Assembly (NCBI GenBank): GCA_910579205.1
Contig: CAJTTD010000004.1
Span: 1 to 64,000 of the forward strand
From: an uncultured Christensenella sp.
Lineage (GTDB): Bacteria > Bacillota > Clostridia > Christensenellales > Pumilibacteraceae
DNA: 64,000 bases
Reading direction: 5' to 3'
Positions 8,136 through 15,983 of the stretch are shown here, piece by piece; positions within the stretch are counted from its first letter, which is position 1; every line of letters starts with the position of its first letter. The notes under the pieces are model-generated. The model saw only the letters and a program-made list of their open reading frames with translations. It did not search any database and was not told the origin of the DNA. Made by a program: the position numbers and the translations under genes.

Positions 8136-8697
8136 AACAGCCCCATGCCAAATGGCATGGGGCTTGTTTTGTGTGGATAGTGGTGGTTCGACCAAGCACT
8201 GCGAGGAAAAGAGAAATAGACAGTGGCGGAAAATACAGTGCATGGTTCGCTAAGCGCTCGGCGACAGCCGAAGCTCGCCGCGAATCCGCGGCAATCCACC
8301 CCCGTCCACCAAACAGCCCCATACCAAACGGTATGGGGCTTGTTTTGTGTGGATAGTGGTGGTTCGACCAAGCACTGCGAGGAAAAGAGAAATAGACAGT
8401 GGCGGAAAATACAGTGCATGGTTCGCTAAGCGCTCGGCGACAGCCGAAGCTCGCCGCGAATCCGCGGCAATCCACCCCCGTCCACCAAACAGCCCCATAC
8501 CAAACGGTATGGGGCTTGTTTTGTGTGGATAGTGGTGGTTCGACCAAGCACTGCGAGGAAAAGAGAAATAGACAGTGGCGGAAAATACAGTGCATGGTTC
8601 GCTAAGCGCTCGGCGACAGCCGAAGCTCGCCGCGAATCCGCGGCAATCCACCCCCGTCCACCAAACAGCCCCATGCCAAACGGTATGGGGCTGTTTT
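8117..8697 (+). repeat. 176-bp tandem repeat array built on the tRNA-Tyr 3' end
   Basis: Units start at 8117, 8293 and 8469, with a 53-base partial unit at 8645. Each unit begins with AATCCACCCCCGTCCACCA, the 3' end of tRNA-Tyr including CCA. A terminator-type hairpin comes next, then a spacer of about 120 bases that looks identical in all three full units. The spacer holds further small hairpins (CGGC-GACA-GCCG and CCGCG-AATC-CGCGG). The first unit overlaps the real tRNA gene; the others carry only the 3' fragment. The period is not a multiple of three, so no single frame runs through. As I recall it, E. coli tyrT has the same plan, with about three 178-bp repeats each carrying the tRNA-Tyr 3' end. 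Confidence 0.95.
8138..8170 (+). terminator. Terminator hairpin directly after tRNA-Tyr
   Basis: Stem GCCCCATGCC / GGCATGGGGC with AAAT loop, then TTGTTTT. Copies lie at about 8314-8346, 8490-8522 and 8666-8697. In copies 2 and 3 the G-C pair at stem position 8 is A-T; in copy 4 it is G-T. The pairing is kept in every copy. Confidence 0.8.
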
Positions 8698-8749
8698 ATC
8701 AAGCACCCGCCACAGTGCCAAAGAACTGAAATTCGGGTTTCCGTATGTA

Positions 8750-8778
8750 TTGACAATGCAATCCGAATATGCTATTAT
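8750..8778 (+). promoter_or_regulatory. Promoter of the DUF3592-like gene
   Basis: TTGACA (8750-8755), 17-base spacer, TATTAT (8773-8778). Predicted start about 25 bases before the ATG at 8810. Confidence 0.75.
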
Positions 8779-8809
8779 ATAAAAAATTGCGACTGCAAGA
8801 GAGCACATA

Positions 8810-9553
8810 ATGAACAACCCAACAAACAACGACGATCTTGAGAAGCGCGACGACAAAAGAACGGCGATAATTTTTCTGTCGATAGCGGCGGCGCTTTTTG
8901 TTGCGTGCATAAGTTTTATGGTATGGGCTATCGTCAGAATACGAAACGTCGACTCCCGCTATATTAAAACCGTCGGCAAGGTTGTCGACATAAAACAAAT
9001 CGGTTCTGCAAGCCCGGGATATTCGGGCAGCTCATGGTTTTTGATTATTTCTTATTCGTTTGAAGGACAGGAATATTCGTTTGTGGATCGCGAGGGATTT
9101 AAGTGGTACGACGACGCGCAAGAGTATTTGAATAAAAATGTGGAAATACTTGTCGACCCGCAACGCCCCGATCGTGCCGAAATGCCGCGATCATCAGGCT
9201 GGATTTCCACTTTTTGCGCTTGTCTTTTTGTCTTTTTCTGTTTCATGTATTCGGCGGGTATGTTGATCTGCTTATATAGAAAAGGGAACTCTTTTATCAA
9301 GCGATTGTTTTTAATTTGGGGGGCGGAAATCGTGTTGGGCGTAGCAATCCTATTGATGTTCTGGTCGGGTATTCCCAACAGTGGATTCGGTGAAATTTTT
9401 TCACGTATTAGCGGGTCGATCGGTGTGGTTGTGGGCTGCGGCTTGGTACTGTTGGCAACTTTGGTTGACAGCATAATAACGCTCAAGCTGCGCCCGTATA
9501 AATCAAAACATCATGTCTATCACCAATTTTATATAAAGCGCCGTCGCAAATAA
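8810..9553 (+). CDS. DUF3592-like membrane protein
   Basis: A 247-residue protein with an N-terminal membrane segment (about 18-40), an extracytoplasmic domain of about 90 residues, and further membrane segments near 128-150, 165-183 and 198-220. The middle domain has the order typical of DUF3592: TVGKVVDI, then a YSFEGQEYSF strand, then VEILVDPQRPDRA. That family is found in many bacteria and has no known activity. The gene stands alone with its own promoter after the repeat array. The tail is basic (KRRRK). Confidence 0.7.
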   Translation: MNNPTNNDDLEKRDDKRTAIIFLSIAAALFVACISFMVWAIVRIRNVDSRYIKTVGKVVDIKQIGSASPGYSGSSWFLIISYSFEGQEYSFVDREGFKWYDDAQEYLNKNVEILVDPQRPDRAEMPRSSGWISTFCACLFVFFCFMYSAGMLICLYRKGNSFIKRLFLIWGAEIVLGVAILLMFWSGIPNSGFGEIFSRISGSIGVVVGCGLVLLATLVDSIITLKLRPYKSKHHVYHQFYIKRRRK

Positions 9554-9725
9554 CTCAAGGCGCCGCGATACAAAATCTTTTTTCTCAAGTGGCTATTATT
9601 TGCGTTTACCAAAACAAAACGAAGTTTTGCAAGCCGTGTAACGTAATTTGAAATGGATATCTGCGTTGCAAGTTTTAGTCTAACTGCAAGAAGAGGGTAA
9701 GATTAAAAAACGCAAAGGAATTGTT

Positions 9726-9872
9726 ATGGCGATTTATTTAATTGATTATGATAATACGAAGAATCTTTTAGGCATTAGCAATTTAACTGCCGATGATCGT
9801 GTCGTAATTTTTTATAGTTCAAAAGCAAATGTACATACTTATAACATATTACGCGCATGTGGGACGATATAG
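9726..9872 (+). pseudogene. N-terminal remnant of a PIN-like protein
   Basis: A 48-codon ORF with a good SD (AAGGAATTGTT) and a start resembling Clostridia PIN-like proteins: YLIDYDNTKN, then LTADDRVVIFYS. The acidic residues near the N-terminus fit a PIN nuclease core. The normal protein is several times longer; here the frame stops at TAG after LRACGTI and no continuation is seen downstream. The rest appears deleted. It marks this stretch as decaying accessory DNA. Confidence 0.5.
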
Positions 9873-9947
9873 CAAAAGAGTCATAAGTAATTTGTATTTA
9901 TCAAACAACTCAAGTATAGGCGTAAATAACATCGGGGGATTTGTAAA

Positions 9948-10316
9948 ATGATAAAAATAGACAAAGCAAAAAATGCTAAGTTTTATAATACTTATAAACC
10001 GTGTGATTGCATGGATTGCAGAAATTTTTGTATGCAGATAAGATCCGCATGTAAAGAATTGTCTGCTTATTTCGATAAAAACAGTATAGATATAGAAAAA
10101 CCTTGGGAATTGGTGTCATTTGAGCAAGGAGACAAAACGGAATATAAAAGTTGTCAATATTTGATTTTCGGAGACTGTTCCGATGATTTTGAAATGGGTC
10201 TTGATAATATCAAACTAAAAAAAGAGTTAGACGGACACCCGTCAACAAGTGAATATGAAAAACCGAATTTTGTCTTGGAATTTTCTATCGCATTGATAAA
10301 CAACATAAGTAAATGA
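9948..10316 (+). CDS. Hypothetical Cys-containing protein, 122 residues
   Basis: Start set by GGGGGA nine bases upstream. The N-terminal part has KPCDCMDCRNFCMQI, with four Cys in eleven residues that could bind zinc. An acidic middle and no membrane segment follow. I recall similar Clostridia proteins of about this size beginning with a Y-x-x-C-x-C-x-x-C-x-N-[FY] segment, so it looks complete. Function unknown. Its neighbours are broken genes of the kind found in toxin-immunity or mobile clusters. Confidence 0.55.
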   Translation: MIKIDKAKNAKFYNTYKPCDCMDCRNFCMQIRSACKELSAYFDKNSIDIEKPWELVSFEQGDKTEYKSCQYLIFGDCSDDFEMGLDNIKLKKELDGHPSTSEYEKPNFVLEFSIALINNISK

Positions 10317-10435
10317 TTGTTAAATTACTTTCTTATTGCGCACAGTTTTGTCAGTTGGTCGAAACTTTAAATTAATTTTTCTTTTAAATATCTTTAATAA
10401 TGCGTAATCTCGAGTATCAATATGTAGGAGAAAAT

Positions 10436-10655
10436 ATGTTCAAATTGTTCAAGAAAAAAGCAGAAGATATAAGTGTCCTTGTTGCGGATATTACAGTTTG
10501 ACACAAGGCATATAGGCGAATATGATATATGCCCGATTTGTTTTTGGGAAGACGATCCGTTTCAATCCGAAGATCCCGATCTGGATGGTATGGCAAATTC
10601 CATTTCACTGAATCAAGCCAAAGAGAATTATAAAAAGTTTGGCGCTGCCGAATAA
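10436..10655 (+). pseudogene. Frameshifted CPCC-family Cys-rich protein
   Basis: Three frames together spell a CPCC-family protein. The ATG at 10436 gives MFKLFKKK, the next frame reads RRYKCPCCGYYSLTQG, and the last reads GEYDICPICFWEDDPFQSED to a stop at 10655. The CPCC and CPICFWEDD motifs are those of the cysteine-rich CPCC family. Two single-base losses would explain it: one in the poly-A run near 10450 and one near 10505. The family is small and its role unsettled. Confidence 0.7.
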
Positions 10656-10827
10656 ATGTTTATAAAGAATGTGCTTAAGCCGAAGAAATATGAAATACCG
10701 ACTTCCTAAATATCACCGAAAAATTCTTATATCGTTGCCGCTGTTTTTTCTTTACTATAATTACAGCAAATATAGTCGAGATTTATATTATAGTGTATGC
10801 TATACTTATCATGCTGTGAGGTGAGCG

Positions 10828-11700
10828 GTGGAAGAACAGATAGAAGCTGTCCAAAGAATGCAAGACTATATAGCCGCGCATTTGTCGGAAGAGATAACGC
10901 TGTCCGACCTTGCCGAAGTTGCCATGTATTCGCCGTGGTATGCAAGACGCATTTTTATTGCGTTATTGGGTATCACGCCGTCCGATTATATTCGGCGGTT
11001 GCGACTGCGTTATTCCGCATTACGGCTACGCGACGAAAAGGTAAACATTTCGGACATAGCTTTCGACTTGGGATTCGGCAGCGTTGGCGGATACACCCGT
11101 GCTTTTGCGCGCGAGTTCGGGTGCAATCCCAAACAATACGCATTAAACCCGACGCCGCTTCCGTTGTTCAATCCTTACGGCGTAAAATTCAAATATATAG
11201 CAAGGAGAACGAACACTGTGCAAAACACGAAAAATATTTTTATCAAGGTAGTGTACAAGCCCTAACGCAAAGTCATAATCAAACGCGGGGCGTCCGCTAC
11301 CGAGTATTGGGCGTATTGTAACGAGGTCGGTTGCGACGTGTGGGGAACGCTGACCAGCATTAAATCCATAAGCGGCGAACCCGTATGTTTATGGCTGCCC
11401 AAAAAGTATATTAAACCCGGCACGAGCGAATATGTTCAAGGCGTGGAAGTGGCATTCGATTACAAGGGCAAGGTGCCCGACGGATTCGACGTTATAACGC
11501 TGCCCGCCGCATCGTACATCATGTTTCAAGGCGAACCGTTTGCCGAAGAAGATTTCGGCGCGGCTATAGAAGAATTGCAAGCGGCAATCAAAAAATACGA
11601 CCCGTCTTTGTTGGGGTACAAGTGGGATAAAGAAAATCCGCGCATACAATTGGAGCCTATAGGTTCGCGCGGGTATATAGAGCTTTTGCCGATTAAATAG
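10828..11700 (+). pseudogene. AraC-type regulator with GyrI-like domain, broken by one stop codon
   Basis: Codons 1-145 encode an AraC-type double HTH (LSEEITLSDLAEVAMYSPWYARR and ISDIAFDLGFGSVGGYTRAFARE). After a TAA at 11263-11265 the same frame goes on as RKVIIKRGASATEYWAYCNE and a full effector-binding domain ending LPIK at 11700. Nothing else is damaged: no frameshift and no lost length (290 residues expected). The stop probably arose from GAA, since KPERKVII would fit the family. Intact proteins of this type sense small molecules and activate efflux or stress genes. The first part could still make a DNA-binding fragment. Confidence 0.85.
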
Positions 11701-11730
11701 TCGGTCGGCGTAAAACTATGCATGTAACGA

Positions 11731-11755
11731 AAACGCACCCGTCGGGGTGCGTTTT
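11731..11755 (+). terminator. Terminator after the broken regulator
   Basis: Stem ACGCACCC / GGGTGCGT with a short loop, then TTTTG; 31 bases past the stop codon. Confidence 0.7.
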
Positions 11756-11885
11756 GTGTAGCGTAGTTATGGCAGCGGGGAGGCAACTACGCATATGCAT
11801 TAATAGCTTGATGTTAAATTTGCGGAATATTAATCGGAACGATCTAATCTTTATTAAGATTTTTGATGTGTCTGCGATACATTTT

Positions 11886-12257
11886 TTATAAGCAGTCTCC
11901 GTTCTCCACATAATATGCCATACAAAACACTTTTTTATCGCCCTTGTAGAAATACCATTTCAATCCTTTCGGGTGCATTTCGTATGTTAAATCTTCATAT
12001 GTATATTCTGTTTTTCTGCCGTAAAAGTTTCTGTAAATAAAACCGTCGTCTTTGACATCCGCCCGCCATAGTGAGCACGTTATTAACACGATCAGATAGG
12101 GCAATCCGATAAAACCTAAAAATAACAAAGTTAAAGGCCATTCTTCAAATTGAAATAATAAAATACAAACGCTGCAAATTACGGTAAAACAAGTTACCGA
12201 AATAAAGACTATGCGATAAAGCATAGGTATTCTTAAAATATTGTTTTCTTTAGACAT
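11886..12257 (-). CDS. Small membrane protein with PH-like tail, possibly truncated
   Basis: 123 residues from the ATG that sits five bases after GGAGG; an upstream in-frame start exists but lacks this spacing. Two membrane segments lie near 17-37 and 42-62. A short domain with a WRADVKDDGFIYRNFYGRKTEY segment follows, like the beta-rich PH-like domains of small Bacillota membrane proteins. It ends abruptly at YYVENGDCL, which suggests loss of a C-terminal helix. No function is known to me. Confidence 0.6.
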   Translation of the reverse strand: MSKENNILRIPMLYRIVFISVTCFTVICSVCILLFQFEEWPLTLLFLGFIGLPYLIVLITCSLWRADVKDDGFIYRNFYGRKTEYTYEDLTYEMHPKGLKWYFYKGDKKVFCMAYYVENGDCL

Positions 12258-12457
12258 CATAACCTCCTCAAGCATATCCGTAATCACTATGTTAATAATT
12301 TAGCATTATCGCGTTATATTGTCAAGTGCGGTTAATAAAACTCTCTTGATGCATGTATATCAATGCACATAACGTGTGAATTAGCACCCGTCCATATTGA
12401 GCATCGTAACAAAGTATGCGATCATTTATATAATAACGGTTACTTTAGGCCGATCCG
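12258..12457. other. Gene-free stretch
   Basis: AT-rich upstream region of the minus-strand membrane protein. No convincing ORF, hairpin or repeat. Confidence 0.4.
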
Positions 12458-12486
12458 TTGACAATAACAGATTGATATTTTATAAT
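12458..12486 (+). promoter_or_regulatory. Consensus promoter of a long-leader transcript
   Basis: TTGACA (12458-12463), exactly 17 bases, TATAAT (12481-12486): a full match to the sigma-A consensus. The transcript would start near 12493, about 245 bases before the next gene. Confidence 0.85.
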
Positions 12487-12492
12487 ACAAGC

Positions 12493-12725
12493 GAAAAAGC
12501 TTGCTTGCAAGTGCTTTTTAGCGCCGTATTTCAACTAACGGCATTGTCCGCGATCAGTGGACAAAGTTGCGACAGCAACACAAAAACGAAGTTTTTGTAA
12601 GCCGTTTAAAGTTATAATACAAGCTGTCGAAGACTTGTCATCGCTGCGGTCGAACTGATCCCGGTTCAAGTCGAAAAGACGTCGAGTGCGCTCGGTTAAA
12701 TCACACGTGCGCACATTTTTTATAA
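12493..12725 (+). ncRNA. Candidate structured leader or small RNA ending in a terminator
   Basis: The region between a consensus promoter and the cytidylate-kinase-like gene holds a chain of hairpins. They are AAGC-GAAA-AAGCTT, GTCC...GGAC (12548-12564), GTTGC-GACA-GCAAC (12566-12579) and ACAAAAAC-GAA-GTTTTTGT (12581-12599). A last GTGCGC / GCGCAC stem (about 12689-12714) is followed by ATTTTTT. That last element looks like an intrinsic terminator directly before the SD of the next gene. It may be an attenuated leader or an independent RNA of about 230 bases. It matches no riboswitch class I can recognise. Confidence 0.4.
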
Positions 12726-12738
12726 GGAGCGAATAGCA

Positions 12739-13356
12739 ATGAAAAAAATAGTTACGGTCAGCCGTGAATTCGGCAGCGGCGGAAGAGAGCTTGGCAAGCG
12801 TCTTGCGGACGCTTTGGGCTTGAGCTATATCGATAACGAAATAGTGGAAGCTATGTCCAAAGAGACGGCGCTTGACGAAAAATATCTCGAGGATAGGTTA
12901 AACAGCGGGATATTGCAATATCCCGTTACGTTCGCGCATTCTTTTTCGCGCATTCCGTCCGCAAGCGGTTCGGCTATGCTCATAGCGCAGCAACACAAAA
13001 TAATACGGGAAACGGCGGCGCGTACCGATTGCGTAATTGTAGGGCGCGGCGCGGACGCCGTATTGTCGGACATGCGGCCGTTCCGCATATTCGTTTACGC
13101 CGATATTCCGTCCAAGATAGCGCGCTGCAAAGCGCGGAGCGATAACGGCGAAAGCGCGACAGACAAGGATATATCGCGCGAAATAAAGCGCATAGACAAG
13201 GCGCGGCGCATTACGCACGACTTGTATTCGTCGTATCCTTGGGGCGATAAAGCAGGATATGATCTGATGGTAAATACTTCGAGATCGGAAATAAAAGACA
13301 TCGCGCCGATCATCGCGGAGTATGCTCGCAAGTTCTTTGAAGGAGGGGGACGGTGA
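12739..13356 (+). CDS. Cytidylate-kinase-like family protein
   Basis: A 205-residue P-loop protein. VSREFGSGGRELGKRLA at the N-terminus is the altered Walker A of the cytidylate-kinase-like family (PF13189 type), and VGRGADAVL near residue 95 is its second conserved segment. Real cytidylate kinases phosphorylate CMP; these paralogues are common in Clostridia and their substrate is unproven. AAGGAG sits nine bases before the start. The gene ends in a 4-base overlap with the MATE exporter, so the two are co-translated. Confidence 0.85.
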   Translation: MKKIVTVSREFGSGGRELGKRLADALGLSYIDNEIVEAMSKETALDEKYLEDRLNSGILQYPVTFAHSFSRIPSASGSAMLIAQQHKIIRETAARTDCVIVGRGADAVLSDMRPFRIFVYADIPSKIARCKARSDNGESATDKDISREIKRIDKARRITHDLYSSYPWGDKAGYDLMVNTSRSEIKDIAPIIAEYARKFFEGGGR

Positions 13357-14684
13357 TTATCCGAATATCGGATCATTTCGGCTATAAAAAGCTAATAAGG
13401 TTTGTACTGCCGTCGATTTTTATGATGGCGGTTACGTCGATATACGGCGTAGTGGACGGATTGTTCGTGTCTAACTTTGTGGGCAAAACCCCGTTTGCCG
13501 CCATTAATCTAATAATGCCGTTTATAATGATTCTCGGGGGCATGGGATTCATGCTCGGCACGGGCGGTACTGCGCTTGTATCTAAGGTGATCGGCGAAAA
13601 CGAAAGAGACCGCGCCAACCGTTATTTTACTATAATAATCATATTTTCAGTGCTGTTAGGTGCGATTCTTTCCGTACTTGGCATATGTTTGATGCGACCC
13701 GTCGCGCGCTTGTTCGGAGCAACCGACGACATGATAGAACATTGCGTTCTGTACGGGCGTATAATAGTCGGGTTCACCGTGTTTTTTATGTTGCAAAACA
13801 TATTCCAAAGTTTTTTGGCGGCTGCGGAAAAACCTAAACTCGGTCTTATAGTTACTCTTATAGCGGGTGGCACCAACGCCGTTTTCGACGCGCTGTTTAT
13901 AGTTGCATTCAAATGGGGGATCGTGGGCGCGGCAGTCGCTACAGTTTGCGGACAGCTTGTAGGCGGCGTCGTTCCGCTTGTATATTTTGCCAAAAACAAC
14001 GGCAGTCTTTTACGCTTTGCTAAGACTAAACTCGAATTCAAAGTTATATTAAAAGCGTGCGGAAACGGCTCGTCCGAGTTGTTGACAAACGTCGCGTCGT
14101 CAGTTGTGAGCATGTTTTATAACCTGCAATTAATGAAGTTTTTGGGCGAGGACGGCGTTTCGGCATACGGCGTATTGATGTATGTTCAGTTTTTCTTTTT
14201 AGCATTGGAGATAGGTTACGCGGTGGGAAGCGCACCCATTGTCGGGTACAATTTCGGTGCGGACAACCGCCGAGAACTAAAAAACATCTTCAAAAAAAGC
14301 ATGGTGCTTATGAGCGTTTGCGGGATCGTTTTATCCGCGCTTGCTCAAGCCTTGGCAGTGCCGCTCGCAAAGCTGTTCGTGGGTTACGACGACGGTTTGT
14401 ACACATTGACCGTGTATGCGTTCAGACTGTTTTCTACGGCGTTCGTTTTTTCGGGCGTCAACATTTATGCGTCGGGCTTTTTCACGGCGCTCAACAACGG
14501 AGTGGTCTCGGCGGTGCTGTCGTTTTTGCGCGCGCTTGTGCTGCAGATAGCGTTCGTGTTTGCTTTGCCTGCGTTGTTCGGCGTGGACGGCATATGGTGG
14601 GCGATGCTCGCTACAGAGGCGTGCGCGTTTATAGCGTCGGCTATCATGTTCGCCGCGCAACGCAAAAAATACGGCTACGCATAA
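13353..14684 (+). CDS. MATE family efflux transporter
   Basis: 443 residues with twelve predicted membrane segments in two similar halves, as expected of MATE exporters. It begins with FVLPSIFMMAVTSIYGVVDGLFVSNFVG, the family's typical first helix and loop. These proteins expel cationic drugs or metabolites in exchange for Na+ or H+. GTG start within the stop of the upstream gene (GTGA overlap), with AAGGAGGGGG upstream. Substrate unknown. Confidence 0.92.
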   Translation: MIIRISDHFGYKKLIRFVLPSIFMMAVTSIYGVVDGLFVSNFVGKTPFAAINLIMPFIMILGGMGFMLGTGGTALVSKVIGENERDRANRYFTIIIIFSVLLGAILSVLGICLMRPVARLFGATDDMIEHCVLYGRIIVGFTVFFMLQNIFQSFLAAAEKPKLGLIVTLIAGGTNAVFDALFIVAFKWGIVGAAVATVCGQLVGGVVPLVYFAKNNGSLLRFAKTKLEFKVILKACGNGSSELLTNVASSVVSMFYNLQLMKFLGEDGVSAYGVLMYVQFFFLALEIGYAVGSAPIVGYNFGADNRRELKNIFKKSMVLMSVCGIVLSALAQALAVPLAKLFVGYDDGLYTLTVYAFRLFSTAFVFSGVNIYASGFFTALNNGVVSAVLSFLRALVLQIAFVFALPALFGVDGIWWAMLATEACAFIASAIMFAAQRKKYGYA

Positions 14685-14742
14685 TGCACCGTACGTATTT
14701 TTGCAGTATGTTTATTTCCGCGTTAACGGCGGGTGAGACCGC

Positions 14743-15261
14743 TTACGATAAGTCGTTCATAAGTTCTCTGTACGCCGATTTGAGCCGTTGTAAATGCAGC
14801 CTTTCGTCGAGTATTATGCGGCTTATTAGCGCGCACAGCGTGGGGTCGGACAGCTTTTCCAGCATCTGCTCGTATATCTGTATCGCTTGCGTTTCGCCCG
14901 AAATGTCCGCCGTGAGCATTGCCGCGGGTTCGGTCGAGTAGTTTACGAACGCGGTGGTGTAGAAATCGCATTTTTCGGGCGAGCGGCGCGCAAATACAGG
15001 ATCTGCGCCGAGACGTATGATCGCTTCTCCCAGCAGATCCAAATGATGCATTTCCGATACCGCTATGGAAAGGAGCATGTCGGCAAACTCTTTGAAACCT
15101 TTGGCGTCGAAAGAAAAGCTGTGGAAAATATACTGAAAAATTGCCGTTGTTTCGCTGTGGCAGTCCGCATAAGCGGGAGCGAGAATGCATACGTTTCGTC
15201 GGTCTTTTTTTAGTCCCGACAAATCGGGGTACGGTAAGTCTTCCGCTAAAGGTTTGGGCAT
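14743..15261 (-). CDS. Ferritin-like di-iron protein
   Basis: 172 residues, nearly all helix. Two E-x-x-H motifs (SEMHHLDL near residue 69 and DERLHLQR near 155) and two further glutamates (HSETTAIFQY near 36, SGETQAIQIY near 123) form the ligand set of a ferritin-like four-helix bundle that binds two metals. Members of this superfamily include rubrerythrins, Mn catalases and spore-coat CotJC; which one this is cannot be settled. The start is the ATG five bases after GGAGG, not the longer in-frame ATG. Confidence 0.75.
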   Translation of the reverse strand: MPKPLAEDLPYPDLSGLKKDRRNVCILAPAYADCHSETTAIFQYIFHSFSFDAKGFKEFADMLLSIAVSEMHHLDLLGEAIIRLGADPVFARRSPEKCDFYTTAFVNYSTEPAAMLTADISGETQAIQIYEQMLEKLSDPTLCALISRIILDERLHLQRLKSAYRELMNDLS

Positions 15262-15348
15262 GGCGTCCTCCATATTATAGTTACGCATAACATATATGCG
15301 GCTAAAGCGTCTAATGTGCCGACATCACGGAAATCAAAGGAGTTAATA

Positions 15349-15864
15349 ATGAGCAAAAGCAAAATTACGCATAGTGTAGCATACAGCGGCGCAAATGCTT
15401 GCGACAATGCGGCGGACATAGAAATATACGAAGTCTTTGACAAGGCGAAGCATATGGACCTTCTGCTTCTCGGCGACGAGCAGGAGAGCATGGTCAATAA
15501 ATATATCGACCGCGGCGTTATGTTTGCCGTGGCAAAGCGCGGGAGCGTGATAGCGGAAGCGGTGGTTACAGACGAAGGCGGAGGCATTGCGGAAATAAAA
15601 AATATAGCGGTAACGCCTAACGAACAAAGGCGCGGGATAGGTGCAATGCTGATCGATCACATTTGTCGCGTGTGCGCAAAAAATTTCGACGTTTTGCAAG
15701 TCGGTACGGGCGACGGCACGCCGACGGTGCGGTTTTACGAAAAATGCGGTTTTACGGTTTCTCATAAAATCGAACGGTTTTTTACAGACAATTACGATCA
15801 CCCGATATATGAAAACGGCGTTCGCTTGACCGATATGGCGTACTTGCGCAAACGTTTGCGGTGA
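15349..15864 (+). CDS. GNAT family N-acetyltransferase
   Basis: 171 residues from the ATG behind AAAGGAG. The acetyl-CoA motif A is clear: IKNIAVTPNEQRRGIGAML near residue 85, with FYEKCGFTVSH near 130 as motif B. It would transfer acetyl from acetyl-CoA to an amine of unknown identity. Its closest pattern is the YhhY/PanZ-like group of short GNATs. It is a single gene, divergent from the ferritin-like gene. Confidence 0.85.
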   Translation: MSKSKITHSVAYSGANACDNAADIEIYEVFDKAKHMDLLLLGDEQESMVNKYIDRGVMFAVAKRGSVIAEAVVTDEGGGIAEIKNIAVTPNEQRRGIGAMLIDHICRVCAKNFDVLQVGTGDGTPTVRFYEKCGFTVSHKIERFFTDNYDHPIYENGVRLTDMAYLRKRLR

Positions 15865-15893
15865 GCGGTCGGCGCGGTATTTTAAGATAACCG

Positions 15894-15922
15894 TTGACAC
15901 GAACGCAAGCTTATGATATACT
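15894..15922 (+). promoter_or_regulatory. Promoter of mgsA
   Basis: TTGACA (15894-15899), 17-base spacer, TATACT (15917-15922). Leader of about 55 bases to mgsA. Confidence 0.8.
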
Positions 15923-15983
15923 TTACCAATATACACGATGCGGATAAAGCGTTTGTCGTTTGCCGTCGCAAGGATGTTATCGT

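Noticed and set aside
8117..8697. CRISPR array.
   Set aside because: The unit is 176 bp, the spacers are identical rather than unique, and each unit contains a tRNA 3' end. No cas gene is near.
8171..8729. 61-68 residue ORFs repeated once per 176-bp unit, and long minus-strand ORFs across the array.
   Set aside because: They lack SD sites, start at GTG or internal codons, run through the terminator stem and shift frame between units. They are by-products of the repeat. A small basic peptide like Tpr of E. coli cannot be fully excluded, but nothing here supports translation.
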